A stretch of DNA of 35,432 nt, taken from IMG/VR virus record IMGVR_UViG_3300031758_000265, positions 1 to 35,432 of that record. The stretch is one strand, 5' to 3'. The position numbers and the translations under genes were made by a program. Below are positions 7,997 through 16,998 of the stretch, in pieces (position 1 is the first letter of the stretch; each line of letters opens with the position of its first letter). The notes under the pieces are model-generated. The model was not told the origin of the DNA and made no database searches. It was given only the letters and a program-made list of their open reading frames with translations. The DNA comes from a virus.

Positions 7997-8995
7997 ATGA
8001 ATGCACCTACGCCACAGGCAAGTGCGCCATCTGGCCCCCTAAATATGGATCAAGCGGTCCAAGCACTCGCAGCAATACTGCCTGAAGAAGGACAACAGGA
8101 CGGCGGCGAGACGCAAGAACAACCATCCGAGGAGGAGGTTGTTGCGGCATCTGACGATGAATCTGAAAGCGGTGCAGACGAGCTTTCTGATGAATTGACA
8201 GATGAACAGTCGGAGTCTGAAGAAGACACCCAGGAGGAAGAGAAGCCCTCGACGTTCACCATCAAGGTTGATGGCAAGGATGTTGAGGTTACTTTGGACG
8301 AACTCCAGAAGGGCTATTCAAGGACTCAAGACTACACCCGAAAGACGCAGCAGGTCGCGGAGATGCGCAAGCAGACCGAGGCCCAGTTGACTGCAATTCG
8401 GGCCGAGCGCGAGCAATATGCTCAATTGTTGGGCGCGTTAAGTGAGCAAGTGAAGGCGGCTGCTGAACCACAGATTGATTGGGATCGACTCTATCAAGAA
8501 GATCCCATTGAGTATGTGCGGCAGCGTGAGGTGATGCGAGAGAACCGGGAAAAGGCTGCGGCTATTCAGGCCGAACAGCAGCGGCTGGCCGAGATCTCGC
8601 AGCAAGAGCAGATGCAAAAGCTCCAGACCCACAAGGTCAAGGAGTCGCAGGCGCTGCTCGAGGCAATCCCGACATGGAAAGATCCTGCCAAGGCCAAGGC
8701 AGAGAAAGCCATGTTGATCGAGTTTGGTCAAAAAATGGGATTTACACCGCAAGAGCTTGGCAACATTTACGACCACCGTGTGGTTTTGGCGCTGCGCAAG
8801 GCGGCGCTGTATGACCAGATGCAGGCCAAGCGCCAAGGCATCAAGCCGGTGACCAACAACGGACCCAAACCTGCCAAGCCTGGTGCAGCGGGGAGGGTTT
8901 CACAGATGAGCGATGCGGTTCGCGCAAAACAGCGTCTTGCAAAAACTGGTCGCGTCGACGACGCGGCTTCCGCAATTGAACTTCTATTGAGGTGA
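7997..8995 (+). CDS. Scaffolding protein
   Basis: A 332-residue protein that would guide prohead assembly and then leave. Residues 30-90 are extremely acidic (Glu, Asp, Ser). Residues 95-115 (FTIKVDGKDVEVTLDELQKGYSR) are a short conserved element seen in phage scaffolds, and residues 115-235 are a long Gln/Glu/Lys coiled coil. The C-terminus is basic, as expected for capsid binding (KPGAAGRVSQMSDAVRAK). A GAAGGA ribosome-binding site precedes the ATG. Its position just before the major capsid gene supports the call. Confidence 0.88.
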   Translation: MNAPTPQASAPSGPLNMDQAVQALAAILPEEGQQDGGETQEQPSEEEVVAASDDESESGADELSDELTDEQSESEEDTQEEEKPSTFTIKVDGKDVEVTLDELQKGYSRTQDYTRKTQQVAEMRKQTEAQLTAIRAEREQYAQLLGALSEQVKAAAEPQIDWDRLYQEDPIEYVRQREVMRENREKAAAIQAEQQRLAEISQQEQMQKLQTHKVKESQALLEAIPTWKDPAKAKAEKAMLIEFGQKMGFTPQELGNIYDHRVVLALRKAALYDQMQAKRQGIKPVTNNGPKPAKPGAAGRVSQMSDAVRAKQRLAKTGRVDDAASAIELLLR

Positions 8996-8999
8996 AAAA

Positions 9000-10280
9000 A
9001 TGGCTATCGTGACCAATACGTTCACGACTTACTCTGCAAAGGGTATTCGTGAAGATCTGAGCAATGTCATTACGAACATTGCGCCGGAGGAAACTCCGTT
9101 CATGAGCAACATCGGCAAAGAGAATGTGTCCAACACTTTGTTTGAATTTCAAACAGATACTCTAGCCGCTGCTGCTGCTAATGCCCAGCTTGAGGGCGAT
9201 GACGTCACTTCGTTTGACGCGGTGACTGCTACTGTGCGAGTGCAGAACTATGCGCAAATCTCACGCAAGACGATCATCTTGTCTCAGACCGAAGAGGTTG
9301 TGAACAAGGCTGGCCGTCGCTCTGAGGTGGCGTATCAGATCGCCAAGCGCAGTGCCGAGTTGAAGCGTGACCAAGAGTTTGCGATGCTCAACAACGCTGG
9401 CACCACCAGCGGCAGCACCACCGCTGCTCGCACGACTGCTTCTCTGGGCGCCTTCGTCAAGACCAACGTGGACTATGACACCACCAACGGCGGCAACCCG
9501 TCCTATACGACCCTGCCTACGCTGGGCCGTACTGACGGGACCGTGCGCACCTTCACTGAAACCATTCTCAAGAATGTGATCCAGAAGGTGTGGACTCAGG
9601 GTGGCAATCCGAAGATCCTGATGACTGGCCCGATCAACAAGCAGCGCGTGTCCGGCTTTGCTGGCATCGCTTCTTCGCGGTTCAACATCGACGGCGGTGC
9701 GCGTCCTGCCACCATCATCGGTGCGGCTGATATCTATGTGTCTGACTTCGGCAACGTGCAAGTGGTCCCCAATCGCTTCCAGCGCGAGCGTGATGCATGG
9801 GTCTTGGACCCCGATTACGCGAAGATGGTTGTGCTGCGTCCGTACCAGCAGGTCGAACTCGCTAAGACAGGTGACGCTGAGAAGCGTATGCTTTAACTTG
9901 ATAAGAGCCATTGCAAAGTAATTTGCACTGAAAACTAGGTGAATTGCTGGGAACCCCTTAGAGCCTCTGACACCACAGCGTAATTGGAAACGATAAGCGC
10001 GAAGGTTTGAAAAGACAGAGGATTGGGCAATCAGCAGCCAAGCACCCGAAAAGGTGAAGGTTCAACGACTAGGGAGCAATCCCATAGGATCAAGTGATCC
10101 GAAGTGCCTAGCCCCTCAAATGAGGGTGATGAGATAGTCTGATCTGTATAGAAATATACAGTCCCGAAAGGGAAACAAGGAAATAACGAGCCTTGTTCAA
10201 CATAAATGATCGTCGAGTGGGGTCTGAAGGTGACAGCAGAGAACGCGCATGGTCTGGCAGCAGACCTTGTGACTTCGTAA
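9000..10280 (+). CDS. Major capsid protein, gene split by a group I intron (exons 9000-9893 and 10209-10280)
   Basis: HK97-fold shell protein of the SU10/DUF5309 type. Exon 1 encodes 298 residues from MAIVTNTFTTYSAKGIREDL to GDAEKRML. Without splicing, translation stops at the UAA formed by the first three intron bases. Exon 2 (72 bases) encodes IVEWGLKVTAENAHGLAADL plus three residues, the conserved C-terminal strand of this family. Joining gives 321 residues with no frame change. GAGGTGAAAAA forms the ribosome-binding region. A terminator follows 10 bases after the stop. The insertion hits one of the most conserved parts of the protein, as homing introns usually do. Confidence 0.93.
9894..10208 (+). 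ncRNA. Group I self-splicing intron (subgroup IA-like), 315 nt
   Basis: The intron removes itself from the capsid transcript using a guanosine cofactor. Visible pairings: P1 GCUU (9890-9893) with GAGC (9905-9908), including the splice-site U.G; P2 9913-9917/9922-9926; P3 CUAGG 9935-9939/CCUAG 10107-10111; P4 9945-9949/10032-10036; P7 GACUA 10067-10071/UAGUC 10135-10139; P8 10113-10117/10122-10126; P9 with GAAA loop 10144-10161; two further P9 hairpins 10163-10172 and 10174-10197. Extra stems P7.1 (10072-10083) and P7.2 (10087-10100) suggest subgroup IA. The 3' end is G10208, and P10 pairs GAU 9900-9902 with AUC 10209-10211. It carries no endonuclease gene. Confidence 0.95.
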
Positions 10281-10290
10281 TTGAAGGGGA

Positions 10291-10316
10291 GGGGCCGGAG
10301 AAATCCGGCTCCTTTT
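10291..10316 (+). terminator. Rho-independent terminator after the capsid gene
   Basis: A nine-base-pair stem (10291-10299 with 10304-10312, one G.U pair) with a GAAA tetraloop, followed by TTTT. It lies 10 bases after the capsid stop and directly before the next ATG, so it probably lowers, rather than abolishes, expression of downstream genes relative to capsid protein. Confidence 0.85.
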
Positions 10317-10319
10317 AAG

Positions 10320-10634
10320 ATGACAGACAAAAAACTATTTGATGTGAACCCGGAACTCGGGATCACTCGCACATGGCACTACGACGCAGAAAAAGATGAG
10401 GCGACCATCCAGACACAGCAGGATGTGACGGCCATCATCGAGGAGAACAAGGACGAATTCAATCAGGTTGATGAGCGCGCACGATGGGGCGAGTGGTCGC
10501 GTGTCGCATCCATTCCTCTAAGCGTGTATTACCAGATGAAGGCCGAGGGCAAGCTCGACGATGAAGCGTACATGAAACGCTGGCTCAACGACAGCGCCAA
10601 TGTTCACTTTCGCACGAGGCCGGGGAAAGTATGA
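10320..10634 (+). CDS. Conserved phage head protein of unknown function, 104 aa
   Basis: Soluble 104-residue protein beginning MTDKKLFDVNPELGITRTWHYD and containing DVTAIIEENKDEFNQ and WSRVASIPLSVY, with LNDSANVHFRTRPGKV at the C-terminus. I recognise this combination (a DPELGxTxxWHYD start and a RTxPGxV end) from proteins encoded next to phage capsid genes; the function is not known to me. I choose the ATG at 10320, right after the terminator T-run, because an upstream TTG would place the terminator inside the gene. No good ribosome-binding site is visible, so translation may be weak or may depend on the hairpin. Confidence 0.78.
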   Translation: MTDKKLFDVNPELGITRTWHYDAEKDEATIQTQQDVTAIIEENKDEFNQVDERARWGEWSRVASIPLSVYYQMKAEGKLDDEAYMKRWLNDSANVHFRTRPGKV

Positions 10635-11290
10635 CGCCCAACTACATTGCGGTTTGCACGCCAGCGCGTGACATGGTTCATACCATGTTCACCTACGATC
10701 TGGTCAACATGGTGTGTTATCACACCCTCAACACAAACGACGCTGTATCGCTCAAGATTAGCGAGGGCACACTGATCGCCAACCAGCGAGCCGAGTTGAC
10801 GCTGGACGCTATGCGCGAGGGATGCTCGCACATCCTTTTTATTGACTCCGATATGCGATTCCCGCAGGACTTGATCTCGCGGCTATTGGCGCATGATCTG
10901 GACATCGTGGCGACCAACTGCGCTCGCAGGCGTATGCCAACCGGGCCGACGGCTCAGGTCTACAAGCCTGACGGAGAGCGCGAGTTGGTGTGGTCTATGC
11001 CAGAGAGCAAAGGCTTGCAGGAGGTGCATTCTGTCGGCATGGGCGTGATGATGATTAAGTCAAGCGTCTTTAAGGCATTGGCCGAGCCGTGGTACGAGAC
11101 GCCTTGGCGGCACGATAAGCGCGGCTACATCGGTGAAGACGTTTACTTCTGTAGGAAAGCGCGGGATGCTGGACTTAAAATCTGGATTGACCACGATGTG
11201 TCTAAAGAGATTGGTCACATTGGGATGTTCGAGTTTAGGCATGACCACACCTGGGCTATTAAAGACCTAGAGAAAGAGAAGGTGACCTGA
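10631..11290 (+). CDS. Glycosyltransferase-like protein (GT-A fold)
   Basis: A 219-residue protein with a GT-A-like plan. Residues 67-74 (HILFIDSD) give the strand and DxD motif. GVMMIKSSVF (138-147) and GYIGEDVYFCRKARDAG (165-181) contain the ED acceptor motif, and H196 in EIGHIG is a likely metal ligand. This family is frequent in tailed phages. It differs from the gene at 4543, so the phage carries two such enzymes. Substrate unknown. It overlaps the genes on both sides by one to four bases, inside the head-tail block. Confidence 0.75.
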   Translation: MTPNYIAVCTPARDMVHTMFTYDLVNMVCYHTLNTNDAVSLKISEGTLIANQRAELTLDAMREGCSHILFIDSDMRFPQDLISRLLAHDLDIVATNCARRRMPTGPTAQVYKPDGERELVWSMPESKGLQEVHSVGMGVMMIKSSVFKALAEPWYETPWRHDKRGYIGEDVYFCRKARDAGLKIWIDHDVSKEIGHIGMFEFRHDHTWAIKDLEKEKVT

Positions 11291-11913
11291 TGGCGCTGAC
11301 CACCTACAACGAGTTGAAGACCTCGGTTGCTGATTGGCTAAACCGCACCGACTTGACGGCTGTGGTGCCTGATTTCATCTCTCTGGCAGAGGCGCAGATT
11401 GAGAGGACGCTGCGCACGCGGCAGATGATTGTGCGAGCCACTGCATCAATCGATACAGAGTACAGCGCGGTGCCTGCTGACTTCCTAGAAACAAAGTCGA
11501 TCAAACTCAACACCTCGCCGGTGACTGCTCTGGCCTTTGAGTCTATTGACGCCTTGGATCAGATGAAGGCGACGATGTACATCTCGCCAGGCAAGCCTAA
11601 GAATTTCAGCATTGTTGGTGGTCAGATCCGCGTGCTGCCTGTGCCGGACTCGACCTACACCGCAGAATTGATCTATTACGCCAAATTGAGCAAGCTATCA
11701 AGTGGCACTGCGACAAACTGGCTTTTGACTCAAGCGCCTGACGTTTACCTTTACGGCGCTCTGTTACAAGCCTCGCCTTATTTGAAGGATGATGCCAGAA
11801 TCACTGTATGGTCTTCGCTGTATCAGCGCGGACTTGATGATCTTCAGATCGCTGATGATCGCGGTGCGACATCTGGAGGGGTTATCATGATGCGATCTAA
11901 AACTTTTGGATAA
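11290..11913 (+). CDS. Head-tail adaptor protein (gp11/SU10 adaptor-like)
   Basis: A 207-residue protein beginning with the pattern TTYNELKTSVADWLNRTDLTAVVPDFISLAEAQIER, typical of podovirus adaptor or connector proteins that sit under the portal. It continues with FSIVGGQIRVLPVPDSTYTAELIYYAK, a beta-rich middle common to the family, and a helical C-terminal half (PDVYLYGALLQASPYLKD). It would link the portal to the tail nozzle encoded further downstream. The start overlaps the preceding TGA (TGATG). Confidence 0.85.
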   Translation: MALTTYNELKTSVADWLNRTDLTAVVPDFISLAEAQIERTLRTRQMIVRATASIDTEYSAVPADFLETKSIKLNTSPVTALAFESIDALDQMKATMYISPGKPKNFSIVGGQIRVLPVPDSTYTAELIYYAKLSKLSSGTATNWLLTQAPDVYLYGALLQASPYLKDDARITVWSSLYQRGLDDLQIADDRGATSGGVIMMRSKTFG

Positions 11914-11927
11914 AAGGAGTCTTTTCA

Positions 11928-12326
11928 ATGTCATCGTTTACCGACTACACAGAGAATCTGGTTCTTAATTTTCTCTTGACCACAAACACGGCAACCCGGC
12001 CAACAGCTTGGTATGTTGGTCTTTTCACTGCCGCACCGAGCGATACGGGTGGCGGCACCGAGGTCAGCGGCAATGGTTATGCGCGCGCCGCAACAGGCAC
12101 GATCACAGTCTCTGGCACATCGCCAACGACCGCGACGAACTCTGCTGCCATCGAGTTTGCTGCTGCTTCTGGAGGGAACTGGGGCACGATCACGCACGCT
12201 GGCATCTTTGACGCTCTCACTACCGGCAATCTGCTGGCGTGGGCGCCACTTACGACATCTCGCACGATCAACAATGGCGATGTCTTGCGTATTCCTGCTG
12301 GCGACCTTGATGTAACCTTGACTTAA
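11928..12326 (+). CDS. Virion structural protein, beta-rich, 132 aa
   Basis: A 132-residue protein rich in Gly, Thr, Ser and Ala, with the pattern TAWYVGLFTAAPSDTGGGTEVSGNGYAR near the middle. I recognise this pattern from small phage tail or decoration proteins next to fibre genes. No membrane segment or signal peptide. An AAGGAG ribosome-binding site lies about ten bases upstream. It precedes the repeat fibre gene by two bases and may form part of the same tail substructure. Confidence 0.75.
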   Translation: MSSFTDYTENLVLNFLLTTNTATRPTAWYVGLFTAAPSDTGGGTEVSGNGYARAATGTITVSGTSPTTATNSAAIEFAAASGGNWGTITHAGIFDALTTGNLLAWAPLTTSRTINNGDVLRIPAGDLDVTLT

Positions 12327-12328
12327 TC

Positions 12329-13870
12329 ATGGCGGCTTATGGCGGCGGCCCATATGGGCTGGGTAATTACTCTTATGGGATTACCCTCGCCGCCGTAAAC
12401 ATTTCCGCATCATCAACAGTTTCTTTTGATGCAAGACGGATAGTCTTAGCATCATTGAGTGTCACAGCAGAATCGTCTGTCTCTGTTAATGCGCTCCGCT
12501 ATGCAGTTGCATCGTTTACTGCATCTTCTGCATCGACTTTAAGTGTTAGCGCAGTCCGCTATGCTTTTGCGGCGTTCACGGTATCATCAGAGTCGGCTCT
12601 AAGCGCAAGCGCAGTGCGCTACGCTGTTGCATCGTTTACTGCATCTTCTGCATCGACTTTAAGTGTTAGCGCAGTACGCTACGCTGTTGCAGCGTTCACT
12701 GCGTCTTCTGAATCAACTTTAAGCGTAAGCGCAGTACGCTACGCTGTTGCAGCGTTCACTGCGTCTTCTGAATCAACTTTAAGCGTAAGCGCAGTACGCT
12801 ATGCAGTCGCAGCGTTCACTGCGTCTTCTGAATCGACTTTAAGCGTAAGCGCAGTACGCTATGCAGTCGCAGCGTTCACTGCGTCTTCTGAATCGACTTT
12901 AAGCGTAAGCGCAGTGCGCTACGCAGTCGCAGCGTTCACTGCGTCTTCTGAATCGACTCTAAGCGTAAGCGCAGTACGCTATGCTTTTGCAGCGTTCACT
13001 GCTTCCTCAAGTTCTTCGCTTGCAATTGCTGCAAATGTTGTTAGCAGCACCTCAATTGCCATATCTGCTGCGTCTTCTGTATCTGTAGCAGCGCAGCGTA
13101 TTGCTGTTGCAGCATTTAATTCTGAGTCAAGTTCATCAGTCGGCGTAAGCGCGCTGCGCTATGCGATTGGCGCTTTTACATCTGCCAGCGTTTCTTCAAT
13201 GATCGCGGCGGCAATTCGCTACGCGATTGCATCTTTTAGCAGCAATTCAACGTCTTCGTTAGCTATAGCGGCCAATGTATTAAAGAATGCAGCAGTAGAA
13301 ATATCAAGTTCGTCTGCTGTTTCTTTCGCGGCGCAACGCTTGGCAATAGCAAACTTGTCAGTGGTTTGCGCCTCAGATTTTTCTGTCGATGCTGTTCGAT
13401 ATGTCAGCGGTGCGTTTACTGCATCAAGTGAGTCAAGCGTAAGCGTTTCTGCGGTTGTTTATTTGACGGCCAGCTTTGCTGTCAATGACGAAAGTTTAAT
13501 GACGGTCAACGCCGTCAGGGTGCCGCTGATAAACATCGTCATCGACGCATGGGCCGAGATGACGGTCAGCACCAGCGTGGTGGTAAACCAGTCGGTAACG
13601 ATCAACGCCGAGTCAAGCATGGCGGCATCTGCTGTGCGTGTGCAGCGTGGTCTGATTGCGATTGAATGTACCTCTGGCATGAGTGTCTCTGCTACCCTAA
13701 AATGGACACCAGAATCCGACACGCCGGAAACATGGACAAGCATCCCAGACACATCAGAGGTCTGGACTGCGGTTTCTGATGCATCGACAAGCTGGGCCGC
13801 GCAGAGCGACACTCCCGAGACTTGGACTCCGATTTCTGAAAACTCCGAAACCTGGCAAATTGCCGCATGA
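12329..13870 (+). CDS. Fibre-like protein built of 20-residue tandem repeats, 513 aa
   Basis: After a Gly/Tyr-rich N-terminus (residues 1-23), residues about 24-460 consist of roughly 22 units of exactly 20 residues of the type TASSESTLSVSAVRYAVAAF; units 5-10 are nearly identical and the outer ones diverged. The repeat alternates small polar and hydrophobic residues and ends in Phe or Leu, which suits a beta-solenoid or stacked beta fibre. The last 50 residues are five further 10-residue repeats with a conserved Trp (DTPETWTxxS type). No enzymatic motif is visible. Position between adaptor and tail fibre suggests a receptor-binding or appendage role. Confidence 0.82.
   Translation: MAAYGGGPYGLGNYSYGITLAAVNISASSTVSFDARRIVLASLSVTAESSVSVNALRYAVASFTASSASTLSVSAVRYAFAAFTVSSESALSASAVRYAVASFTASSASTLSVSAVRYAVAAFTASSESTLSVSAVRYAVAAFTASSESTLSVSAVRYAVAAFTASSESTLSVSAVRYAVAAFTASSESTLSVSAVRYAVAAFTASSESTLSVSAVRYAFAAFTASSSSSLAIAANVVSSTSIAISAASSVSVAAQRIAVAAFNSESSSSVGVSALRYAIGAFTSASVSSMIAAAIRYAIASFSSNSTSSLAIAANVLKNAAVEISSSSAVSFAAQRLAIANLSVVCASDFSVDAVRYVSGAFTASSESSVSVSAVVYLTASFAVNDESLMTVNAVRVPLINIVIDAWAEMTVSTSVVVNQSVTINAESSMAASAVRVQRGLIAIECTSGMSVSATLKWTPESDTPETWTSIPDTSEVWTAVSDASTSWAAQSDTPETWTPISENSETWQIAA
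12481..13020 (+). repeat. 60-base in-frame tandem repeat array
   Basis: Nine consecutive 60-base blocks are homologous; those starting at 12661, 12721, 12781, 12841 and 12901 differ from their neighbours by only a few bases. The array lies wholly inside the fibre-like gene and keeps its frame, since 60 bases are exactly 20 codons. Near identity at synonymous positions indicates recent duplication or conversion by recombination. Copy number is therefore likely to vary between relatives and may be collapsed or expanded in assemblies. Confidence 0.95.
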
Positions 13871-13878
13871 GGTGAAAC

Positions 13879-15405
13879 ATGGCCGATTCCACGACTTCCA
13901 ACCTGCTCCTGACCAAACCCGAGGTCGGTGCCTCAACGGACACCTGGGGCACGAAACTCAACACCGACCTGGACACGATTGATGCCCTGTTCACGGCCAA
14001 CGGAACAGGCACCAGCGTCGGCCTGAATGTCGGTGCTGGCAAGACTTTGAACGTGGCCGGCACCTTGGTGGTGACTGGCTCTGCCAGCACAATCGATGCG
14101 ACTGCGATTGGCGCAACGACGCCTGATAGCGGTGCGTTTACGACTCTCTCATCTACTGGCAACACGACACTGGGCGATGCATCAGGCGATGCTGTGACGA
14201 TCAACGGTGCAACCACATTCGCCAATGTCAGCCCAACAATTACGCCTGGCACAGCCAACGGCGTGGCCTACCTCAACGGCAGCAAGGTGCTGACCACGGG
14301 GAGTGCGCTGACGTTTGATGGGACTACGTTTGCACAAACTGGCGCAAATGGCATCCCAATTCGAGTTCAAGAACTAACGGCAGTTCCGACAAGCCAAACC
14401 GCTGCGTACATTGCGGTTTCTACCTCCACGTTCCCCGGTTCAAACAACGGCGATTTGATTCTTATGCCGCGCACTAGCGCAGCAAATCTGATTAAGTTTT
14501 ACACAGGTAACGGGACGCCAGCAGAGAGATACAGCATCACCGGAACTGGAGTCAGTGTGTGGTCTGTTGACGGCTCCGAACAAATGCGCCTGACCTCCAC
14601 AGGTCTGGGTATTGGGACGAGTTCGCCTGCTTACAAGCTGGATGTAAATGGTGTTATTGCCACAGGCAGTGGAGCAAACCGTGGCTTCTTTTATAACGAT
14701 GGCAGCAAGATTCTTCTTGAATCAAGCAGCACCTACCCGCTGGCATTTTCAGTAAACGGCGCAGTAAGAGCCACCCTCGACTCCTCCGGCAACCTCGGCT
14801 TGGGGGTTACTCCTAGTGTTGGTCAAGTCGCGGCTGACAAAGTGTTTGAATTGGGTGCGGCAGGTTGCGGCCTGAATGCTAATACAAGTCGTGTAGTTAC
14901 ATTGACAGCAAACTCATGGGAGAAAGCAGGTGTTGGTTGGGTGTACGGAGCAACTGCGCCAGCATCCATGTTTCAACAGCAAGGTGGCGCAAGTTATTGG
15001 TTCACCGCCCCCTCCGGCACAGCAGGCAACGCCATCAGCTTCACCCAAGCTCTCACGTTAGACGCTAATCGCAATCTATTGCTGAACGGCACAAGTGCAG
15101 GCGCATCGGCTGTTGGTACGCTTGCAATCTTTAATGGCACAGCACCCACAGGATCGATTACCAATGGCATCATCCTATATGCTGAAGATGTTTCATCCAG
15201 TAGCGAACTCAAAGTCAGAGACGAAGCTGGTAACGTTACCACGCTGTCTCCGCACAACTTCTCGCTAATTCCTGATGGCCCGTCTGAGGACATGGCATGG
15301 GCCTACTACTCTGAGAAGGGCGGCAAGCGCATTAATGTGGACATGCTTAAACTTGCCCGCATGGTTGAGAAACTGACTGGCGAAAAACTGGTGTACGAAT
15401 CATGA
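13879..15405 (+). CDS. Tail fibre protein
   Basis: A 508-residue trimeric-fibre-like protein. The N-terminus [21 protein letters not shown] and [13 protein letters not shown] is the common phage fibre virion-attachment start. Residues 40-130 are Gly/Thr/Ala-rich beta repeats. Residues about 235-330 contain [17 protein letters not shown] and [15 protein letters not shown], typical of fibre shafts. The C-terminus [22 protein letters not shown] is a small helical domain. A peptidase S74-type chaperone is not evident. It probably contacts the host surface. The homing endonuclease gene that follows overlaps it by four bases. Confidence 0.88.
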   Translation: MADSTTSNLLLTKPEVGASTDTWGTKLNTDLDTIDALFTANGTGTSVGLNVGAGKTLNVAGTLVVTGSASTIDATAIGATTPDSGAFTTLSSTGNTTLGDASGDAVTINGATTFANVSPTITPGTANGVAYLNGSKVLTTGSALTFDGTTFAQTGANGIPIRVQELTAVPTSQTAAYIAVSTSTFPGSNNGDLILMPRTSAANLIKFYTGNGTPAERYSITGTGVSVWSVDGSEQMRLTSTGLGIGTSSPAYKLDVNGVIATGSGANRGFFYNDGSKILLESSSTYPLAFSVNGAVRATLDSSGNLGLGVTPSVGQVAADKVFELGAAGCGLNANTSRVVTLTANSWEKAGVGWVYGATAPASMFQQQGGASYWFTAPSGTAGNAISFTQALTLDANRNLLLNGTSAGASAVGTLAIFNGTAPTGSITNGIILYAEDVSSSSELKVRDEAGNVTTLSPHNFSLIPDGPSEDMAWAYYSEKGGKRINVDMLKLARMVEKLTGEKLVYES

Positions 15406-15887
15406 TTACACAAGCGCAAGTAACAGATTGTTTTGAGCATCGTGACGGCAAACTGTACTGGAAAAAGGTCGCACACCCAAACAAGCAATACCTTGTTGGG
15501 CAAGAGGCTGGCTCAATCCACCAAACAGGTTACCGTCATGTCACATGGCTTGGCAAGGTCCATAAGGTGCATCGCCTCATCTTTCTGTTGGAGTACGGCT
15601 ATCTGCCGCCTGAAGTCGATCACATCAACGGTGACAGGCAAGACAACCGCATTGAGAATTTGCGCCCAGCAACCCGCAGCGAGAACCAATGCAATCGGCC
15701 TGCACTTGCCAGCAACACAAGCGGCTATCCCGGTGTGTCATGGCACAAGAAAAGCAAAGCATGGTGCGTCCGTGTAATGAAGAACGGTAAAACTGTAGTG
15801 CAGCAATACTTCAAAGACTTGGAGCTTGCTGGTCTAGTTGCAATTGAAGCAAGAGCAAAGTACCACGGCGTTTACGCCAAAGTTTGA
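15402..15887 (+). CDS. Free-standing HNH homing endonuclease with AP2 DNA-binding domain
   Basis: A 161-residue site-specific DNA nuclease of the HNH_3/AP2 type. Residues 57-90 contain [10 protein letters not shown] then [18 protein letters not shown], with candidate catalytic residues H74, N82 and N86. Residues 105-161 form an AP2-like domain ([19 protein letters not shown]). It is not inside an intron. Its ATG overlaps the tail fibre stop (ATGA), so it is expressed with late genes. It could spread itself between related phages, or help move the intron of the capsid gene; neither can be shown here. Confidence 0.92.
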   Translation: MITQAQVTDCFEHRDGKLYWKKVAHPNKQYLVGQEAGSIHQTGYRHVTWLGKVHKVHRLIFLLEYGYLPPEVDHINGDRQDNRIENLRPATRSENQCNRPALASNTSGYPGVSWHKKSKAWCVRVMKNGKTVVQQYFKDLELAGLVAIEARAKYHGVYAKV

Positions 15888-15900
15888 AAGGAACCCAACC

Positions 15901-16194
15901 ATGACCACCATTACTTGGACAATATCCCAGCTAGACCGCCGCACATCTGACGGCTTCGTGACCACTGCCCATTGGACTGCCACCGCAGTCGATGGCGACT
16001 ACAGCGCAAGCATTTACAGCACTTGTTCTTGGGCACCGGGCACGCCCACCATCCCATACGATCAAGTCACGCAGCAAGAGGTGCTTGGCTGGTGCTGGAC
16101 ATCTGGCGTTGACAAAGCAGCCACCGAGGCCGCCCTGGCCGCGCAGATCGCCGCTCAGAAGAACCCGGTCAGCGCAGCAGGGGTGCCGTGGTGA
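15901..16194 (+). CDS. Conserved phage protein, DUF7936-like, 97 aa
   Basis: A 97-residue protein starting MTTITWTISQLDRRTSDGFV, with TTAHWTATAVDGDYSAS and a C-terminal AQKNPVSAAGVPW. I recognise this as a widespread small protein of tail and lysis regions in aquatic phages; function unknown. I choose the ATG at 15901, preceded by AAAGGAA, because it matches the family N-terminus; the frame stays open further upstream into the endonuclease gene. Its TGA overlaps the next ATG by one base. Confidence 0.8.
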   Translation: MTTITWTISQLDRRTSDGFVTTAHWTATAVDGDYSASIYSTCSWAPGTPTIPYDQVTQQEVLGWCWTSGVDKAATEAALAAQIAAQKNPVSAAGVPW

Positions 16195-16373
16195 TGGCGA
16201 ACATTGACGCTACTGATGCGCGTCTATCAACGCATGAAGCAGTTTGCGCGGAGCGCTATGAGCAGATCAAGGCCAGGCTCAAGCGCATTGAGGGCATCCT
16301 CATGAAGACCGCAGGCGTCATGCTGGTGAGCATGACCGGGACGATCTTCGCTGCGATCTGGATCGCAAAGTGA
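16194..16373 (+). CDS. Small membrane protein, XhlA/holin-accessory-like, 59 aa
   Basis: Residues 1-36 form a charged amphipathic helix with the heptad-like stretch YEQIKARLKRIEGIL, and residues 38-58 form one membrane segment. This layout resembles XhlA-type haemolysin/holin accessory proteins. It opens the lysis-linked cluster ending in holin and endolysin. The ATG at 16194 overlaps the preceding TGA (TGATG); two in-frame GTG codons just upstream are possible but less likely starts. Confidence 0.7.
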   Translation: MANIDATDARLSTHEAVCAERYEQIKARLKRIEGILMKTAGVMLVSMTGTIFAAIWIAK

Positions 16374-16534
16374 TCGAGCAAGCTGTTGCCGAGCCTGTAG
16401 AAACGAAACAAGTTTTGCAGCAGACGCAACAGCAGCAGCAGGCAGAGAAGAAGTACGAGTGTGTGAGGTGGGCCTGGACAGGTGACGTTTACGACAGAAA
16501 AGTGTTTTGTCTTGAATGGCGTGAAAAGAAATGA
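16370..16534 (+). CDS. Small conserved phage protein with WTGDVYDRKVFCLEW motif, 54 aa
   Basis: A 54-residue protein with GTG start overlapping the preceding TGA and a TGA overlapping the next ATG. After a Gln-rich linker the C-terminal half reads ECVRWAWTGDVYDRKVFCLEW, with two cysteines (31 and 47) that could form a disulphide. I recognise the motif CVxWxWTGDVxxRKVxCLxW from small proteins of other phages in the same neighbourhood; function unknown. Tight coupling on both sides supports it as a real gene. Confidence 0.75.
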   Translation: MIEQAVAEPVETKQVLQQTQQQQQAEKKYECVRWAWTGDVYDRKVFCLEWREKK

Positions 16535-16998
16535 TAGATCCCGTCACAGCACTAGCCGCCATATCGTCGGCAGTTCAGCTTGTCAAGAAAGTCTCAAAGA
16601 CTGTTGACGATGTGGCCTCGCTCGGGCCGGTGCTGGGCAAGTACTTCGATGCCAAGGAGCAGGCCATCGAGGTTGTGAAGCAAGCCAAGGCTGGCGGCTT
16701 CAAGGGGTCATCTTTAGGCAAAGCGCTTGAACTAGAGATGGCGCTGGAACAGGCAAGGGAGTTTGAAGAATCCGTCAAGATGCTCTTCTTCCAGAGTAAC
16801 AAGATGGACGTGTGGGCCCGAATCACTGCTCGTGCAAAGCAAATGGACATTGATGCAGCGCATGACGCAAGGCGCAAGAAGGAAGCTGCCCAGAGGCGGC
16901 AATCTGAGATTGAAGAGGTTATCGCCATCCTGATCGGGTTGGCCGTTGGTGGTTTTGCAATTGCAGTGACGATCTGGGCAGTGGTGAAGGCGACATGA
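16531..16998 (+). CDS. Membrane-anchored phage protein, 155 aa
   Basis: A 155-residue protein whose first 130 residues are helical and charged and whose residues about 131-152 form one hydrophobic segment followed by a short tail, giving a C-terminal anchor. The N-terminus MIDPVTALAAISSAVQLVKK and the element NKMDVWARITARAKQ recur in a family of phage proteins found next to holins. Function unknown; a lysis or superinfection role is plausible from position only. It overlaps the flanking genes by four bases on each side. Confidence 0.72.
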   Translation: MIDPVTALAAISSAVQLVKKVSKTVDDVASLGPVLGKYFDAKEQAIEVVKQAKAGGFKGSSLGKALELEMALEQAREFEESVKMLFFQSNKMDVWARITARAKQMDIDAAHDARRKKEAAQRRQSEIEEVIAILIGLAVGGFAIAVTIWAVVKAT